The notes under the pieces: generated by a model
What the model was told of the DNA's origin: nothing
Seen by the model: only the letters and a program-made list of their open reading frames with translations
Database searches by the model: none
Made by a program: the position numbers and the translations under genes
Virus record (IMG/VR): IMGVR_UViG_3300025141_000794
Span: 1 to 23,182 of that record
DNA: 23,182 nucleotides
Source: a virus
Reading direction: 5' to 3' (one strand)
In this document: piece by piece, positions 8,036-16,634 of the stretch
Numbering within the stretch: the first letter of the stretch is position 1
Layout: each line of letters opens with the position of its first letter

Positions 8036-8191
8036 TCATTCTTCCTCCGTCGCACTGGTCTCGTGACCAATCGCTTTGCTCATTTCATATTTGTCCATTT
8101 GTAATCTGATTAATAGTTCTTTAACTTCATCCACTTCTGAGAGTATCATATCTAGTTTATTAGTCAAATGCAACATCTCAGCTGCATTCAT
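8036..8191 (-). CDS. 51-residue coiled-coil protein
   Basis: Small gene starting with ATG after GGAGGGG; the ATG overlaps the stop of the spike-like gene (ATGA) and its own TGA abuts the next start. The product is predicted to be a single helix with heptad-like leucines and charged residues (LTNKLDMILSEVDEVKELLIRLQMDKYEM, given here as residues 9-37 in outline: L, L, I, L, V, V, L, L, I at regular spacing), ending in a Glu-rich tail. It could be an oligomerising partner of its membrane neighbours. No family recognised. Confidence 0.6.
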   Translation of the reverse strand: MNAAEMLHLTNKLDMILSEVDEVKELLIRLQMDKYEMSKAIGHETSATEEE

Positions 8192-9132
8192 TGCCCCTCC
8201 ACTCTTATCTCTGGTATTTCAAATTGTTGTTGAAAGTAATAGTCCTCATTCTCCTCATCCCATACGAGTAGTGCTACCCACATAGACCAAATACCTTCTG
8301 TTTCGTTAAGTTCTTCGAAAGTAAAATTAAACCAATGGCTGTCCCAATTATCACCATTGACTGTTAAATATATATCTGTCCAGTTATATTCACCAGACTC
8401 TTCATGCCATACATCCACATAAATCAACACAGATGCATTATAATCACTACACTCAGCATCTATATCTGTTAATACGGATATACCTTCTACATCTGGGTCT
8501 ACCCAATAAACAGTTGCGTTATCTGTCTCTTCGTCATACCAACCCGGATAAAAAAGTACTGATGTAGAATTACATTCAGGTTCTTCATACTCATCTTCGT
8601 AATCACATGAACCATCATCTTCAGTGGCCTTATCATCATAATTATTAGCATCTATATCCATGCAACCATAAACAACTGTTTCATTGGTACTACCATTGCC
8701 GTCGTTTAAAACTACACAACGTCCATCATCATGTGTAGCTTGGTCATCATAATTTTCAGCTTCGGGATTAGTACAACCATATATAATAATTAAAAAATTA
8801 CAACTCCCATCATCAAAAGTAGCTTGAGGATTGTAATTAGTGGCGTCTGTTTGTAGACAGCCCCCGATGGGGCCTTCATCATCTCCATTGAAATAATCAT
8901 GGATAATAGACATGTTGGCCCCCCCACTCAGAAGCGCTAGCAATACAACGGTGATTATAGTCCCTATCTTCTTCCCTACTTGGGTTTCTCCGATTTTATC
9001 AGCAGCCTTACCAATAGTTTCGAATAGTTTTTCTTCTTCCTCGTCAGAGGGTTTTTTAGGACCCTTTATCCCTAGTATCTCTTTTTCTTCATCAGAGATT
9101 ACAGAGATGGCTCCATAATCATCGCGCGCCAT
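8188..9132 (-). CDS. Membrane-anchored surface protein with DDGSC repeats
   Basis: 314 residues: an acidic and basic cytoplasmic or internal N-terminus (1-54), one membrane span at about 56-73, then an exposed, acidic, Cys-containing ectodomain. Residues 91-111, 119-139 and 156-176 are three repeats of the type GC....A.NY...AT.DDGSC, a module common in surface proteins of marine archaea and bacteria and thought to bind calcium. The rest (about 185-300) is Trp/Tyr/Asp-rich beta sequence with about eight N-x-T/S sequons. It resembles a receptor-binding or spike protein, or a virion envelope protein. A TATA box about 26 nt upstream makes it leaderless and the first gene of its operon. The repeats are clear; the role is inference. 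Confidence 0.65.
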   Translation of the reverse strand: MARDDYGAISVISDEEKEILGIKGPKKPSDEEEEKLFETIGKAADKIGETQVGKKIGTIITVVLLALLSGGANMSIIHDYFNGDDEGPIGGCLQTDATNYNPQATFDDGSCNFLIIIYGCTNPEAENYDDQATHDDGRCVVLNDGNGSTNETVVYGCMDIDANNYDDKATEDDGSCDYEDEYEEPECNSTSVLFYPGWYDEETDNATVYWVDPDVEGISVLTDIDAECSDYNASVLIYVDVWHEESGEYNWTDIYLTVNGDNWDSHWFNFTFEELNETEGIWSMWVALLVWDEENEDYYFQQQFEIPEIRVEGQ

Positions 9133-9152
9133 GTATATGTTTTACACAACGC

Positions 9153-9166
9153 GCATATATAAAGAT
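9153..9166 (-). promoter_or_regulatory. Leaderless archaeal promoter of the surface-protein operon
   Basis: Minus-strand ATCTTTATATATGC puts a TATA box centre about 26 nt from the ATG at 9132, so transcription should start at or next to the start codon. It lies in the 39-nt gap after the nuclease gene. Confidence 0.7.
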
Positions 9167-9171
9167 TTCGC

Positions 9172-10143
9172 CTAATCGAACTCAGGAAACTGGTCTTGGC
9201 TATCAAGCTCTATTAATCCTTTCGCTTTTGAGTCTATATCTTTATATGTCTCTTTCTTATAATTTTTCTTATATTTAGGTTTCCATACTGGTATCTTGGC
9301 ATCACATGGTCCACCATTGCTTTTATGGAACGAGCACCATTTACATAAATTCTGTGGCACTTGCTCATATCGGTCTTCCATTTCTTCCCTTTCCTTAATA
9401 CAGTCGTGTACGAACTTAATTAAGTCTTTAGCTTCATCGAGCTGATTCTGTGTTATCTTTACAAAGAAAGTATCATCAAAGCGTAGATAGTTAACGCCTA
9501 CAAAATTAGGCATCTCACCCATCTCTAATGTATACAAAAATGCATAGATAATCAACTGGCGATAATATTCCTCTGGTAAATAGGGCCCATAGCGCTTACT
9601 AGTTTTATAATCTAATAAAGTAGTACCACCATCAAAATCATTACATACAACATCAATAACTCCAACTATCGCATACTCATGAGATTTAACCCAACGTTCT
9701 GCATACTTAGGAGCAACTGCGTTCCAAGCTTGTTGTTTACTTTTATATATCTTCCAGTGAACCATTTCATTAAGTTTTTTATTAACACTCTGAACAAAGT
9801 TCTGTAAGAGCTGTTCTGTCTCAATATACATAGCATCCATTTCTTCTTTGGTATGGACTTCCCATAACCATTTATGTTTTGCTATCTTCTCTTCCCAACC
9901 CTTTTCAAACTGGTCTTGAACCCATATAGCAGGTCCACCTTTTTCCCATTGAGGTAACGTTCTGAACTTATTCTTAAATAAATTTTCTAATACTTTGTGT
10001 ACTAGAGTTCCACGGAATAAGTGTATTGTTTTCTTTTCTGGGAGCTTACTTATATATTTATAGTAAAATTCTCTAGGACATTTCATATATGTATTGATTT
10101 TACTTGGGCTCAGCCTCATGTGACTTGGTGTCCATTTTGTCAT
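9172..10143 (-). CDS. Cas4/RecB-family PD-(D/E)XK nuclease with Fe-S cysteines
   Basis: 323-residue nuclease. The active site is complete: His49 (LVHKVLE), Asp164 (GVIDVV), Asp178 and Lys180 (LLDYKTSK) and Gln196 (YYRQLIIY). Four cysteines in the Cas4/AddB arrangement, Cys22 (KCPREF) and Cys267, Cys270 and Cys280 (CKWCSF...PCD), should hold a 4Fe-4S cluster. Proteins of this type are 5'-3' or 3'-5' DNA exonucleases acting in recombination, end processing and, in Cas4, spacer acquisition; no cas genes are near, so a viral recombination or genome-processing role is more likely. It ends the sugar operon and overlaps the preceding stop as ATGA. Function class is confident, biological role is not. 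Confidence 0.88.
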   Translation of the reverse strand: MTKWTPSHMRLSPSKINTYMKCPREFYYKYISKLPEKKTIHLFRGTLVHKVLENLFKNKFRTLPQWEKGGPAIWVQDQFEKGWEEKIAKHKWLWEVHTKEEMDAMYIETEQLLQNFVQSVNKKLNEMVHWKIYKSKQQAWNAVAPKYAERWVKSHEYAIVGVIDVVCNDFDGGTTLLDYKTSKRYGPYLPEEYYRQLIIYAFLYTLEMGEMPNFVGVNYLRFDDTFFVKITQNQLDEAKDLIKFVHDCIKEREEMEDRYEQVPQNLCKWCSFHKSNGGPCDAKIPVWKPKYKKNYKKETYKDIDSKAKGLIELDSQDQFPEFD

Positions 10144-12101
10144 GCTAATATATCTCCAATTTCGTTTAGTAACTTAAGTGCGCTGTTATAAGCGAATCTA
10201 CCTTGTTCATCACTTACCTTCAGCCTAAATGGTATCATTCTAATTAAATGTAGTGCAGTATAGAAATATATCTTAGCTCTTAATATCTCTTCGTCTTCAT
10301 CTAATATCTTACTCCATAGATTGATATACCCCTCAATCTGAGGAGAGTCTAATGAGAAATCAAATGTCTTTAATTCTTCATCTGATAACTTAGACCATGT
10401 TTCATAATATGTTATAAGGGATTGAAACATCTTTCCCATATCTAATTCCATTGCATCCATATACTCTGCTCCATCCATATCTATAAGTTTAACATCATCA
10501 TTCTTTTCATCCACTAGGATGTTTTCAAATGTTAAGTCTCCATGTATAGGACATAAGTTTTTTGGTGCAAGAACCCAACCAAATGAATTTAAACATTCAT
10601 CTAATAATAAGCGTAGTCTTCCTGAATGGTCTAAGAGTTCAGCCTTCTTAAAGACTTTATGTTCTAAATGTTGGCGTAGCCAATCGCGACCATCTTTTAA
10701 AGTTGCTTTGTGGTTGTATACATTCTTGGTTAATAATTTAAGTAACTTCTCTATTGCCCTGTGTTGTACAGTGTAGGCGCAATCAGATAGAAGTTTATAA
10801 TCTTCTAGGTATTCCATCTCATAATAATATTCAAAGGAATTGTCTTCTTCATTAATAATTGTAGGTACTAATGAATTATAAAAGGTTTTAAACCTTTGTA
10901 GTTCACCAGCTTGTTTCTTTAATTTGATATAACCTAATTCTAGATTCTCAGACTTAGAAGCAGTCTTTCTAACAAACTTCTGGTCATCATGTTCTACTAA
11001 TAGAGTATCAGCAAAAGAACCACCCTTCATACGTTCAATGATATTTACATAGGGTATAGAAACCTCAAGGTCTAATATACCATCATTTCTCTTAACTTCA
11101 AAAGCACGAGCTGATGGTCTTAGAAATTCAGAAGGTTTACGGTCATTAATAACAACACGTGGTCCTGAAGACAAGTCCATGATTAATTCATCATAAACTA
11201 TATTGTTCCTTAATAGCTGCGATTCTAAGTATTCACGATTTAAACTATTACGTGCTGTACTTAACACTATATAATAGCCCTCTTCTTTCCATTCTCTTAA
11301 TTTCTGAGTAGCACCATCTAATACTTTAATACCCATAGTAGATGGAGAATCTTCATGGACTATAACTGTTCCATCTAAGTCACAGAATATAGTTCCTTTA
11401 CTTTCTTCAGCTAATGTTCTTTTTAATCTTTCAGGGTCACCAAAGAATTTAGCCCAATCTATTTTTACAGCCTGAACATTAAGTCCATCTTCAATATGAG
11501 CAGAGACAATATCAGAAACATTATCACCCTCTTGTAGATTAAAGCTTTCTATATCTTTAATAAAAACACAACCAATAACTCCAAAGAATTCTCCAGCAGT
11601 ATCTGGTAGTTTCTTTTCAGCTATACCTGTAACCTTTCCAGTATTAGTAACAGAAGCTATACTCCAAGACTTTATATCTTCTCCACGTAATGGCCATACT
11701 GGTAAGATAGCATCATGACCATCTAATAGATTTTTAAATATATTATCCACATGTAAAGCATGGTCACAATCACAAATAATAGCAGAACCTTTTATATTCT
11801 TTTCTTGAATAGCCATACGAATAGTATCAGCTGGACCACTCGTTGCTTTCTCTAACATACAAATATCAAATTTAATATCAGGAAATGATTTACGAAGGTT
11901 TTCACTAACATTATACTCTTCTTCTTGTTCAGAAAGATATACAAATAATACATTCTTAATATATGGTAACCACTTCTTGAATGGTTCAAAAGCTAACTCT
12001 ATGAATGTACCATGACTATTAACCTCTAAGAAAGGTTTGAAGGTTTCACCAAAGCGTACACCTTTACCAGCCATAGGGAATATTAATGTAGTGTTATTCA
12101 T
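10140..12101 (-). CDS. Sugar nucleotidyltransferase-HAD phosphatase-kinase fusion
   Basis: 653-residue, three-domain enzyme. Residues 1-230 are a GT-A nucleotidyltransferase with the nucleotide-binding AGKGVRFG (11-18) and metal site DCD (111-113). Residues 235-345 are a HAD phosphatase with DLDGT (241-245), STARN and INDRKP. Residues 350-650 are an aminoglycoside-phosphotransferase/choline-kinase-like domain with HGDLTFENIL (520-529) and LIDMDG (539-544). Together these could phosphorylate, dephosphorylate and NMP-activate a sugar or polyol. It starts within the transaldolase gene, with an 8-nt overlap and GGAGG. Similar domain trios occur in surface-polysaccharide clusters; the exact substrate is unknown. 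All catalytic motifs appear intact. Confidence 0.82.
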   Translation of the reverse strand: MNNTTLIFPMAGKGVRFGETFKPFLEVNSHGTFIELAFEPFKKWLPYIKNVLFVYLSEQEEEYNVSENLRKSFPDIKFDICMLEKATSGPADTIRMAIQEKNIKGSAIICDCDHALHVDNIFKNLLDGHDAILPVWPLRGEDIKSWSIASVTNTGKVTGIAEKKLPDTAGEFFGVIGCVFIKDIESFNLQEGDNVSDIVSAHIEDGLNVQAVKIDWAKFFGDPERLKRTLAEESKGTIFCDLDGTVIVHEDSPSTMGIKVLDGATQKLREWKEEGYYIVLSTARNSLNREYLESQLLRNNIVYDELIMDLSSGPRVVINDRKPSEFLRPSARAFEVKRNDGILDLEVSIPYVNIIERMKGGSFADTLLVEHDDQKFVRKTASKSENLELGYIKLKKQAGELQRFKTFYNSLVPTIINEEDNSFEYYYEMEYLEDYKLLSDCAYTVQHRAIEKLLKLLTKNVYNHKATLKDGRDWLRQHLEHKVFKKAELLDHSGRLRLLLDECLNSFGWVLAPKNLCPIHGDLTFENILVDEKNDDVKLIDMDGAEYMDAMELDMGKMFQSLITYYETWSKLSDEELKTFDFSLDSPQIEGYINLWSKILDEDEEILRAKIYFYTALHLIRMIPFRLKVSDEQGRFAYNSALKLLNEIGDILA

Positions 12102-12768
12102 TTAATGCCTCCGCATCTTTAAGAAACATCTGAACAGTCTCTTTAGTATACGGATGTACATACATACCTTCTAGTATGTGTGGAGGCACTGTAACTATAT
12201 GTGCTCCATTGTGTAACCATTCCATAACATTAATCTGCTCTCTTACTGAGCCTACAATTATCTTAGCTGATAAATCATGTTCTACAAGTAATATCCTGAG
12301 TTTAGATATTTCTTTTTTAGAATCATAACCCATATTATTTATTCTTCCTCCAAATAAGGAAACATAACTAGCTCCAGCCATTGCGGCTAAATAACATTGC
12401 TGTACACTCATCATTGCTGTAACATTCACTTCTATACCTTGTTGACTCAAATCATTAATCAACTTGAGATTAGGTTCACCATTAGGACCATGTATAGTTA
12501 TTTTAATATTTATATTCTCAGCCCAAGTAGAGAACTCGACCCCTTGTTCAAAAGCTTCTTGTGGGTCGTTTGTAGTTACTTCTACTGATACTGGATAAGG
12601 ATATACTAATTCACATATCTCTACTATAGTCTTCTTTATATCTGTATTACCATCCTTTTTCATAATCGTAGGGTTAGTTGTTACGCCACGGATGATTCCC
12701 ATTTCGTGGAATCTTTTTATTTCCGTGACGTCAGATGAATCTAGGAAAATTCCTTCCATATCCATCAT
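12094..12768 (-). CDS. Transaldolase / fructose-6-phosphate aldolase-like enzyme
   Basis: 224-residue TIM-barrel aldolase of the small transaldolase (TalC/FSA) class, about the usual length. It has the family signature GVTTNPTI (28-35), the Schiff-base lysine probably Lys89 (NINIKITI), the VNVTAMMSVQQ strand-helix (114-124) and SLFGGRINN (137-145, normally PFVGRIDD). Such enzymes move a three-carbon dihydroxyacetone unit between sugars or cleave it off. Small transaldolases are known auxiliary genes of cyanophages, but here the flanking genes point to sugar synthesis rather than to the pentose cycle. Its ATG overlaps the previous stop (ATGA). The changed residues near the active site may mean a different substrate. 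Confidence 0.85.
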   Translation of the reverse strand: MMDMEGIFLDSSDVTEIKRFHEMGIIRGVTTNPTIMKKDGNTDIKKTIVEICELVYPYPVSVEVTTNDPQEAFEQGVEFSTWAENINIKITIHGPNGEPNLKLINDLSQQGIEVNVTAMMSVQQCYLAAMAGASYVSLFGGRINNMGYDSKKEISKLRILLVEHDLSAKIIVGSVREQINVMEWLHNGAHIVTVPPHILEGMYVHPYTKETVQMFLKDAEALNE

Positions 12769-14885
12769 GCCTTATATCCCTTTGGTGTAAATAGATAATC
12801 ATCTTCATCTATGTGTTCATATGTATAGCCCATGTCTATTAACTCTTTGAATCTAGTATCCATTTTTTCTGGAGACATTGTATCGAATTCATCAAAATCA
12901 TCAAAGGCTTCTATGACAATTAGTGGCTTACATCTTTTAATGGTTTTTAATGCTCCTAGTATTACATACTTCTCATAACCTTCCACATCTACTTTGATAT
13001 AATCTACTTTCTTTAGTTTGAGAGAATCTAAAGTTATCAGGTCTATTTTACTTTCCTCGTTCTCTTCATAGAAGTTAACAGTTGCATTAGGTTTACCTAA
13101 CTCCTCACCTATTATACCTGTACCACCGGGATTATTTGTACTAGTGAATCCTAAGTAACCTTCTTCATTAACATTAGATAATGCTTTTTCATATGTCTTA
13201 ACATTCTTACATTTATTTAATTTCATGTTCTCCTTTAATAATTCATAAGAAGGTGTGAAGGGTTCGAATGCGTGTACTTCTTTAGCTACCTTAGAAAGTC
13301 TAACCGTAGCTGTACCTATATGTGAACCTACTTCTACTACTACAGAATCCTTTGTTACATATTCATCTATTAAATGATGTTGGTGTTCTTCCCAAAGATA
13401 ACCTCTTCTAATACATGCACTAATAGGACAATGTTTAAATAAACTGAACTGAGCTGAATAACCTTTGTAGTAGTTCTTAAACTGAAAGACATCATCAGAC
13501 ACAGCGAAAGGGGCTCCATCATCATCAGACCATGATTCACCAAACTGAGATGCTTGATTCTCATAAGGATATTCTACCCAGCCATATGTAGGCCAAGCTA
13601 AATCTATACCTTCTCTTGGGAAACAATGAAACACTTTATCAAGCATATCATCACTAACATCCATAACTTCTTGCATAAATGGTGCATCATCATAAAGATA
13701 TCTTTCTGGCATCAATAAGTATTTCTTTATCTTAGAATTAAAGCGTGCACAGTAATGTGCTCCAATATAACTTTCAGTTCTAATGAAACAATCATATAAA
13801 TGAGATAATTCAACTTTCTCCATGTTTAACTTATCGTGTAAGCCTATTGGTTCTAATGGTGTACTAAACAAATCAATTAAGTCTTGTCGATGACCCCAGA
13901 ACACATGGTCACGAGGATGGAAAGGGAACTCTCTAAAGTATCCTGCGGTAAATATTTTACCTTTAGCACCCTTAGGTATATCCTTATCAAAGTTGATATT
14001 AAAGTACTCATTCATCTTCCACATACTATCTAAGGTGTAACGCTGGTCGTTTCTCATCTTGACAACATATTGAGAGGTTGAGCGCTTAACTCCTGCTAGA
14101 GAAGAAACAATCTGTAGATTTCTATTTCCTGTTCCTCTATTATCTGGTTCAGGTGATTGAACAACTCTTATATTAGAATGTTCTATTTTAGGAACCTCAT
14201 CATTCTCCCAGCAAGATATAATAATATCATTAACAAAAGGAAGTGTAGCATATTCTTGAGCTGTCTCTAATGCATAAGGACTAAATGGTCCTTGTAGAAC
14301 AATATCTAATTTGTTTTGAATTAATACATTAGATAAATTATATTCTGCCATTCCTCTATATTCATCACATACAGTAGGGTCTTCCATTAGTTCTAAAAAG
14401 ATTGTTCTAGATTCATCGAATCTACCTACCCACCATAAACCTACACCTTGTTCAAATTTTAATTGATATAATCCTTTATAACCTACATCAGTATATAATG
14501 GTTCTATATCTTTTTGTGATACTATATCATTTCCTAACTCTAATCCTAATTTAGCAAATAGTATACACTTCTTCATGTTGCTTGTCTTCTCATAGAAGTT
14601 AGCTAAAGAGTGATAACCTTCTACTCTTTTAGGTAATAGTTCTATAGCCATAAGTAGAGTATTCTCTGTGTGTACATTTCTTTCTCCCTGTTTATCATAA
14701 CAGGTAGCTATTCTTAATAAACATTCATATGCAAGTTTATCATCATCTGTTTTATCTGCACAACTAAGATAGAAACCTATAGCTGATGCATACTGATTTA
14801 ACTGTTCATATTCATAACCTACATCGAAGTTCTTCTCAGGATGTTGAGTATCCTTAATAAACTTCTCTAATTGTTTTTGTAACAT
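12765..14885 (-). CDS. TPR-WavE glycosyltransferase-FkbM methyltransferase fusion
   Basis: 706-residue, three-part protein. Residues 20-190 are helical TPR-like repeats. Residues 192-475 match the WavE-type glycosyltransferase pattern (LDIVLQGPFSPY, then NIRVVQSPEPDNRG, NRNLQIVSS and YVVKMRNDQRY), a family first tied to lipopolysaccharide core synthesis. Residues 490-706 are an FkbM-type SAM methyltransferase with VEVGSHIG (517-524), AFEPF (539-543) and KVDVEGYE (631-638). It should build and O-methylate a glycan; no signal or membrane segment, so cytoplasmic. The ATG shares a base with the preceding stop (TAATG) after AAGGAG. Domain assignment is good; substrates are unknown. Confidence 0.82.
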   Translation of the reverse strand: MLQKQLEKFIKDTQHPEKNFDVGYEYEQLNQYASAIGFYLSCADKTDDDKLAYECLLRIATCYDKQGERNVHTENTLLMAIELLPKRVEGYHSLANFYEKTSNMKKCILFAKLGLELGNDIVSQKDIEPLYTDVGYKGLYQLKFEQGVGLWWVGRFDESRTIFLELMEDPTVCDEYRGMAEYNLSNVLIQNKLDIVLQGPFSPYALETAQEYATLPFVNDIIISCWENDEVPKIEHSNIRVVQSPEPDNRGTGNRNLQIVSSLAGVKRSTSQYVVKMRNDQRYTLDSMWKMNEYFNINFDKDIPKGAKGKIFTAGYFREFPFHPRDHVFWGHRQDLIDLFSTPLEPIGLHDKLNMEKVELSHLYDCFIRTESYIGAHYCARFNSKIKKYLLMPERYLYDDAPFMQEVMDVSDDMLDKVFHCFPREGIDLAWPTYGWVEYPYENQASQFGESWSDDDGAPFAVSDDVFQFKNYYKGYSAQFSLFKHCPISACIRRGYLWEEHQHHLIDEYVTKDSVVVEVGSHIGTATVRLSKVAKEVHAFEPFTPSYELLKENMKLNKCKNVKTYEKALSNVNEEGYLGFTSTNNPGGTGIIGEELGKPNATVNFYEENEESKIDLITLDSLKLKKVDYIKVDVEGYEKYVILGALKTIKRCKPLIVIEAFDDFDEFDTMSPEKMDTRFKELIDMGYTYEHIDEDDYLFTPKGYKA

Positions 14886-16144
14886 TATAACTCCTTTCCT
14901 AAGAATCTTTCAAATACTGACTCTGGAGTCCTTACTAAGTAAGCTGCGTTGTCTTGATAACCAAACGTTATAAGTAAGTCATCTCCATCAGAAGCCATTC
15001 CACAACAGAACTCTATTCTACCATCCATGAACTTCCAAGGTCTAGACATCGTTACTAAGTTCCAGTCCATGTCCCATACTACGAAACGGTGCCAATAGAT
15101 AGCATCTCTATCTCCCTTTTCATTATGCCAAAAATTAACATCATGAACTACACATATCCTGTACTTACCTTTCCAAGGTATAACTTGAGAACTACCACGT
15201 GGGTCATAAGGTAAGTCTAACTTGGTACTCTCGTCAGCCTTAACTTCTATCTCACTGGAGTTCCTATAACCTTCTGTTCTTGGATACGCCTTAACTACTT
15301 CCAAAGGATTAGTCCACTTAACAAATGTATTATCTAAGTCAGTAACTGGCATCCAGTTCTTTTCACAATAGGCGTCTTTATCTACTGGTGATTGTATTCT
15401 ATGTCTGAAGGTTTCCTTTACGCCTTTCTTGGTAATCTTAATCTTAGACATCTCCATACGACTCTCACCATCTTCTTTTACATCTCTTCTGCATCCACAT
15501 ATGTATAAGCTAGGTTTTCCGTTCTGGTCTTTCCACCTTACTATGCGTGCGTCTTCTAAACCATGGAACTCCCATACCGCTGGTTTCTTAAACTTAGAAG
15601 TATTTACTTGGTGCGCCCATAACAAACCTCCTATAGCTTTACCGTTCTTATCTAACTTACCAACGAAGTTGGTTGTCCTAAGAGTAGGGTCGTTATCAGG
15701 ACGTACATAATTAAGGGGACCCCAAGGAGTTTGGAACTTCTGGTCTCCCTCATTGTGATGTAGCGTATAGGATACGTTCCTAACTACTACTAAAAAATTA
15801 TTCTTTCCGTCGTCGTAAATCGACGGGTTGCATAAACCTAAGCCTCCTGATTCTTCAGAGTTAATCAACAGAGGATGTATAGAACCTCCCTCATTCAGAG
15901 AAGCATCTACTAAGTTCTGATGGTATTGGTCCTGAGTTGCATTAGCTTCTATAGCAGCTTTCTTCTTAGGACTCATCGTAATATTAGGCTCTATATCGCT
16001 AGTCTCATGTTCAGTGCTGCTCTCCATAGCTTTTCGGGCTGCTTTCATTTGAGCATCAGTAATATGCTTCATTTCGCCTTCCTTTGGTGGGACTATGCCT
16101 ATCTTAGCGAGACCTTCAGTTATCTTCTTGCTGGTTTTCTTCAT
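14885..16144 (-). CDS. GH130-like five-bladed beta-propeller glycosidase/phosphorylase
   Basis: 419-residue protein with a charged N-terminus (1-85, probably disordered) and a beta-propeller typical of GH130 and related GH43/GH32 enzymes. Blade motifs include NPSIYDDG (106-113), VVRNVSY (120-126), GLEDARIVRW (195-204), EKNWMPV (261-267), GSSQVIPWKGKYRI (317-330) and IEFCCGMA (377-384). GH130 members are mostly mannoside phosphorylases; substitutions here make the substrate uncertain, and a glycosyltransferase-associated accessory or transferase role is possible. It overlaps the preceding gene by 29 nt and the next by one base, so it belongs to the sugar operon. Confidence 0.7.
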   Translation of the reverse strand: MKKTSKKITEGLAKIGIVPPKEGEMKHITDAQMKAARKAMESSTEHETSDIEPNITMSPKKKAAIEANATQDQYHQNLVDASLNEGGSIHPLLINSEESGGLGLCNPSIYDDGKNNFLVVVRNVSYTLHHNEGDQKFQTPWGPLNYVRPDNDPTLRTTNFVGKLDKNGKAIGGLLWAHQVNTSKFKKPAVWEFHGLEDARIVRWKDQNGKPSLYICGCRRDVKEDGESRMEMSKIKITKKGVKETFRHRIQSPVDKDAYCEKNWMPVTDLDNTFVKWTNPLEVVKAYPRTEGYRNSSEIEVKADESTKLDLPYDPRGSSQVIPWKGKYRICVVHDVNFWHNEKGDRDAIYWHRFVVWDMDWNLVTMSRPWKFMDGRIEFCCGMASDGDDLLITFGYQDNAAYLVRTPESVFERFLGKEL

Positions 16145-16550
16145 TGGTAAATACTCTCACTTCTGTATCTTTAGGAATCTCCATGCTCCATGGGGGTACA
16201 TACCCTGTATCGCATGAACAGTTATGCCACCCGTGTTCACAATTACACGTGGTAAATTGAGTCACTCTTTCGGTGTTAGTGTCCCGTGCGATTTTGAGCA
16301 ATATGAGATATCCTATCAAATCGTCTAATGTATCTTCTGTTGCATCATCGAGCCCAGTGTTTTTAATTCTACTGAGCTTGTCATCGATACGTGCACAGAT
16401 GGCCTGTGCGTTATCGAGCTTACTAAAAATATTATCAGGTTCTATAGCGCTGTCGCCATAGGCCTTGTTCTTGCTCAAGAGCAAGTCGCGGATTTCATTA
16501 CATGTCCACTTAATGTTATTTTGCGTCTTTTTTGTCATAAGTTTTTTCAC
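16116..16550 (-). CDS. DUF1599/Nmad1-like protein, first gene of sugar operon
   Basis: 144 residues. The core (about 15-90) fits the DUF1599 family, also called nucleotide modification associated domain 1: SKNKAYGDSAI, RIDDKLSRIKN and EDTLDDLIGYLILLKIA, a MazG-like helical arrangement seen in phages and linked to nucleotide metabolism. The C-terminus adds a Cys/His cluster (C102, C104, H106, H109, C111, C113) that could bind zinc. The furthest start is GTG (16550), placed for leaderless initiation about 27 nt from the TATA box; an ATG four codons in (16538) is the alternative with a leader of about 13 nt and no Shine-Dalgarno. It leads the six-gene operon. Confidence 0.7.
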   Translation of the reverse strand: MKKLMTKKTQNNIKWTCNEIRDLLLSKNKAYGDSAIEPDNIFSKLDNAQAICARIDDKLSRIKNTGLDDATEDTLDDLIGYLILLKIARDTNTERVTQFTTCNCEHGWHNCSCDTGYVPPWSMEIPKDTEVRVFTNEENQQEDN

Positions 16551-16572
16551 TAATTACTTTTAACATGTCTGA

Positions 16573-16584
16573 GTATATAAGGTT
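16573..16584 (-). promoter_or_regulatory. Archaeal promoter of the sugar operon
   Basis: Read on the minus strand, AACCTTATATACTC gives a TATA box centred near 16577. It is about 27 nt from the GTG and 39 nt from the ATG of the DUF1599-like gene. All downstream genes to 9172 overlap, so this is probably the only promoter of the operon. Confidence 0.65.
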
Positions 16585-16634
16585 TTCCTTCCCTGTCTTA
16601 ATATATATCTTAATATAGCTCTTAAGCTCTACCA

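Noticed and set aside
9172-10143. Cas4-like protein as a sign of a CRISPR-Cas locus.
   Set aside because: No other cas gene and no regularly spaced repeat array is present; stand-alone Cas4/RecB-type nucleases are common in viruses.
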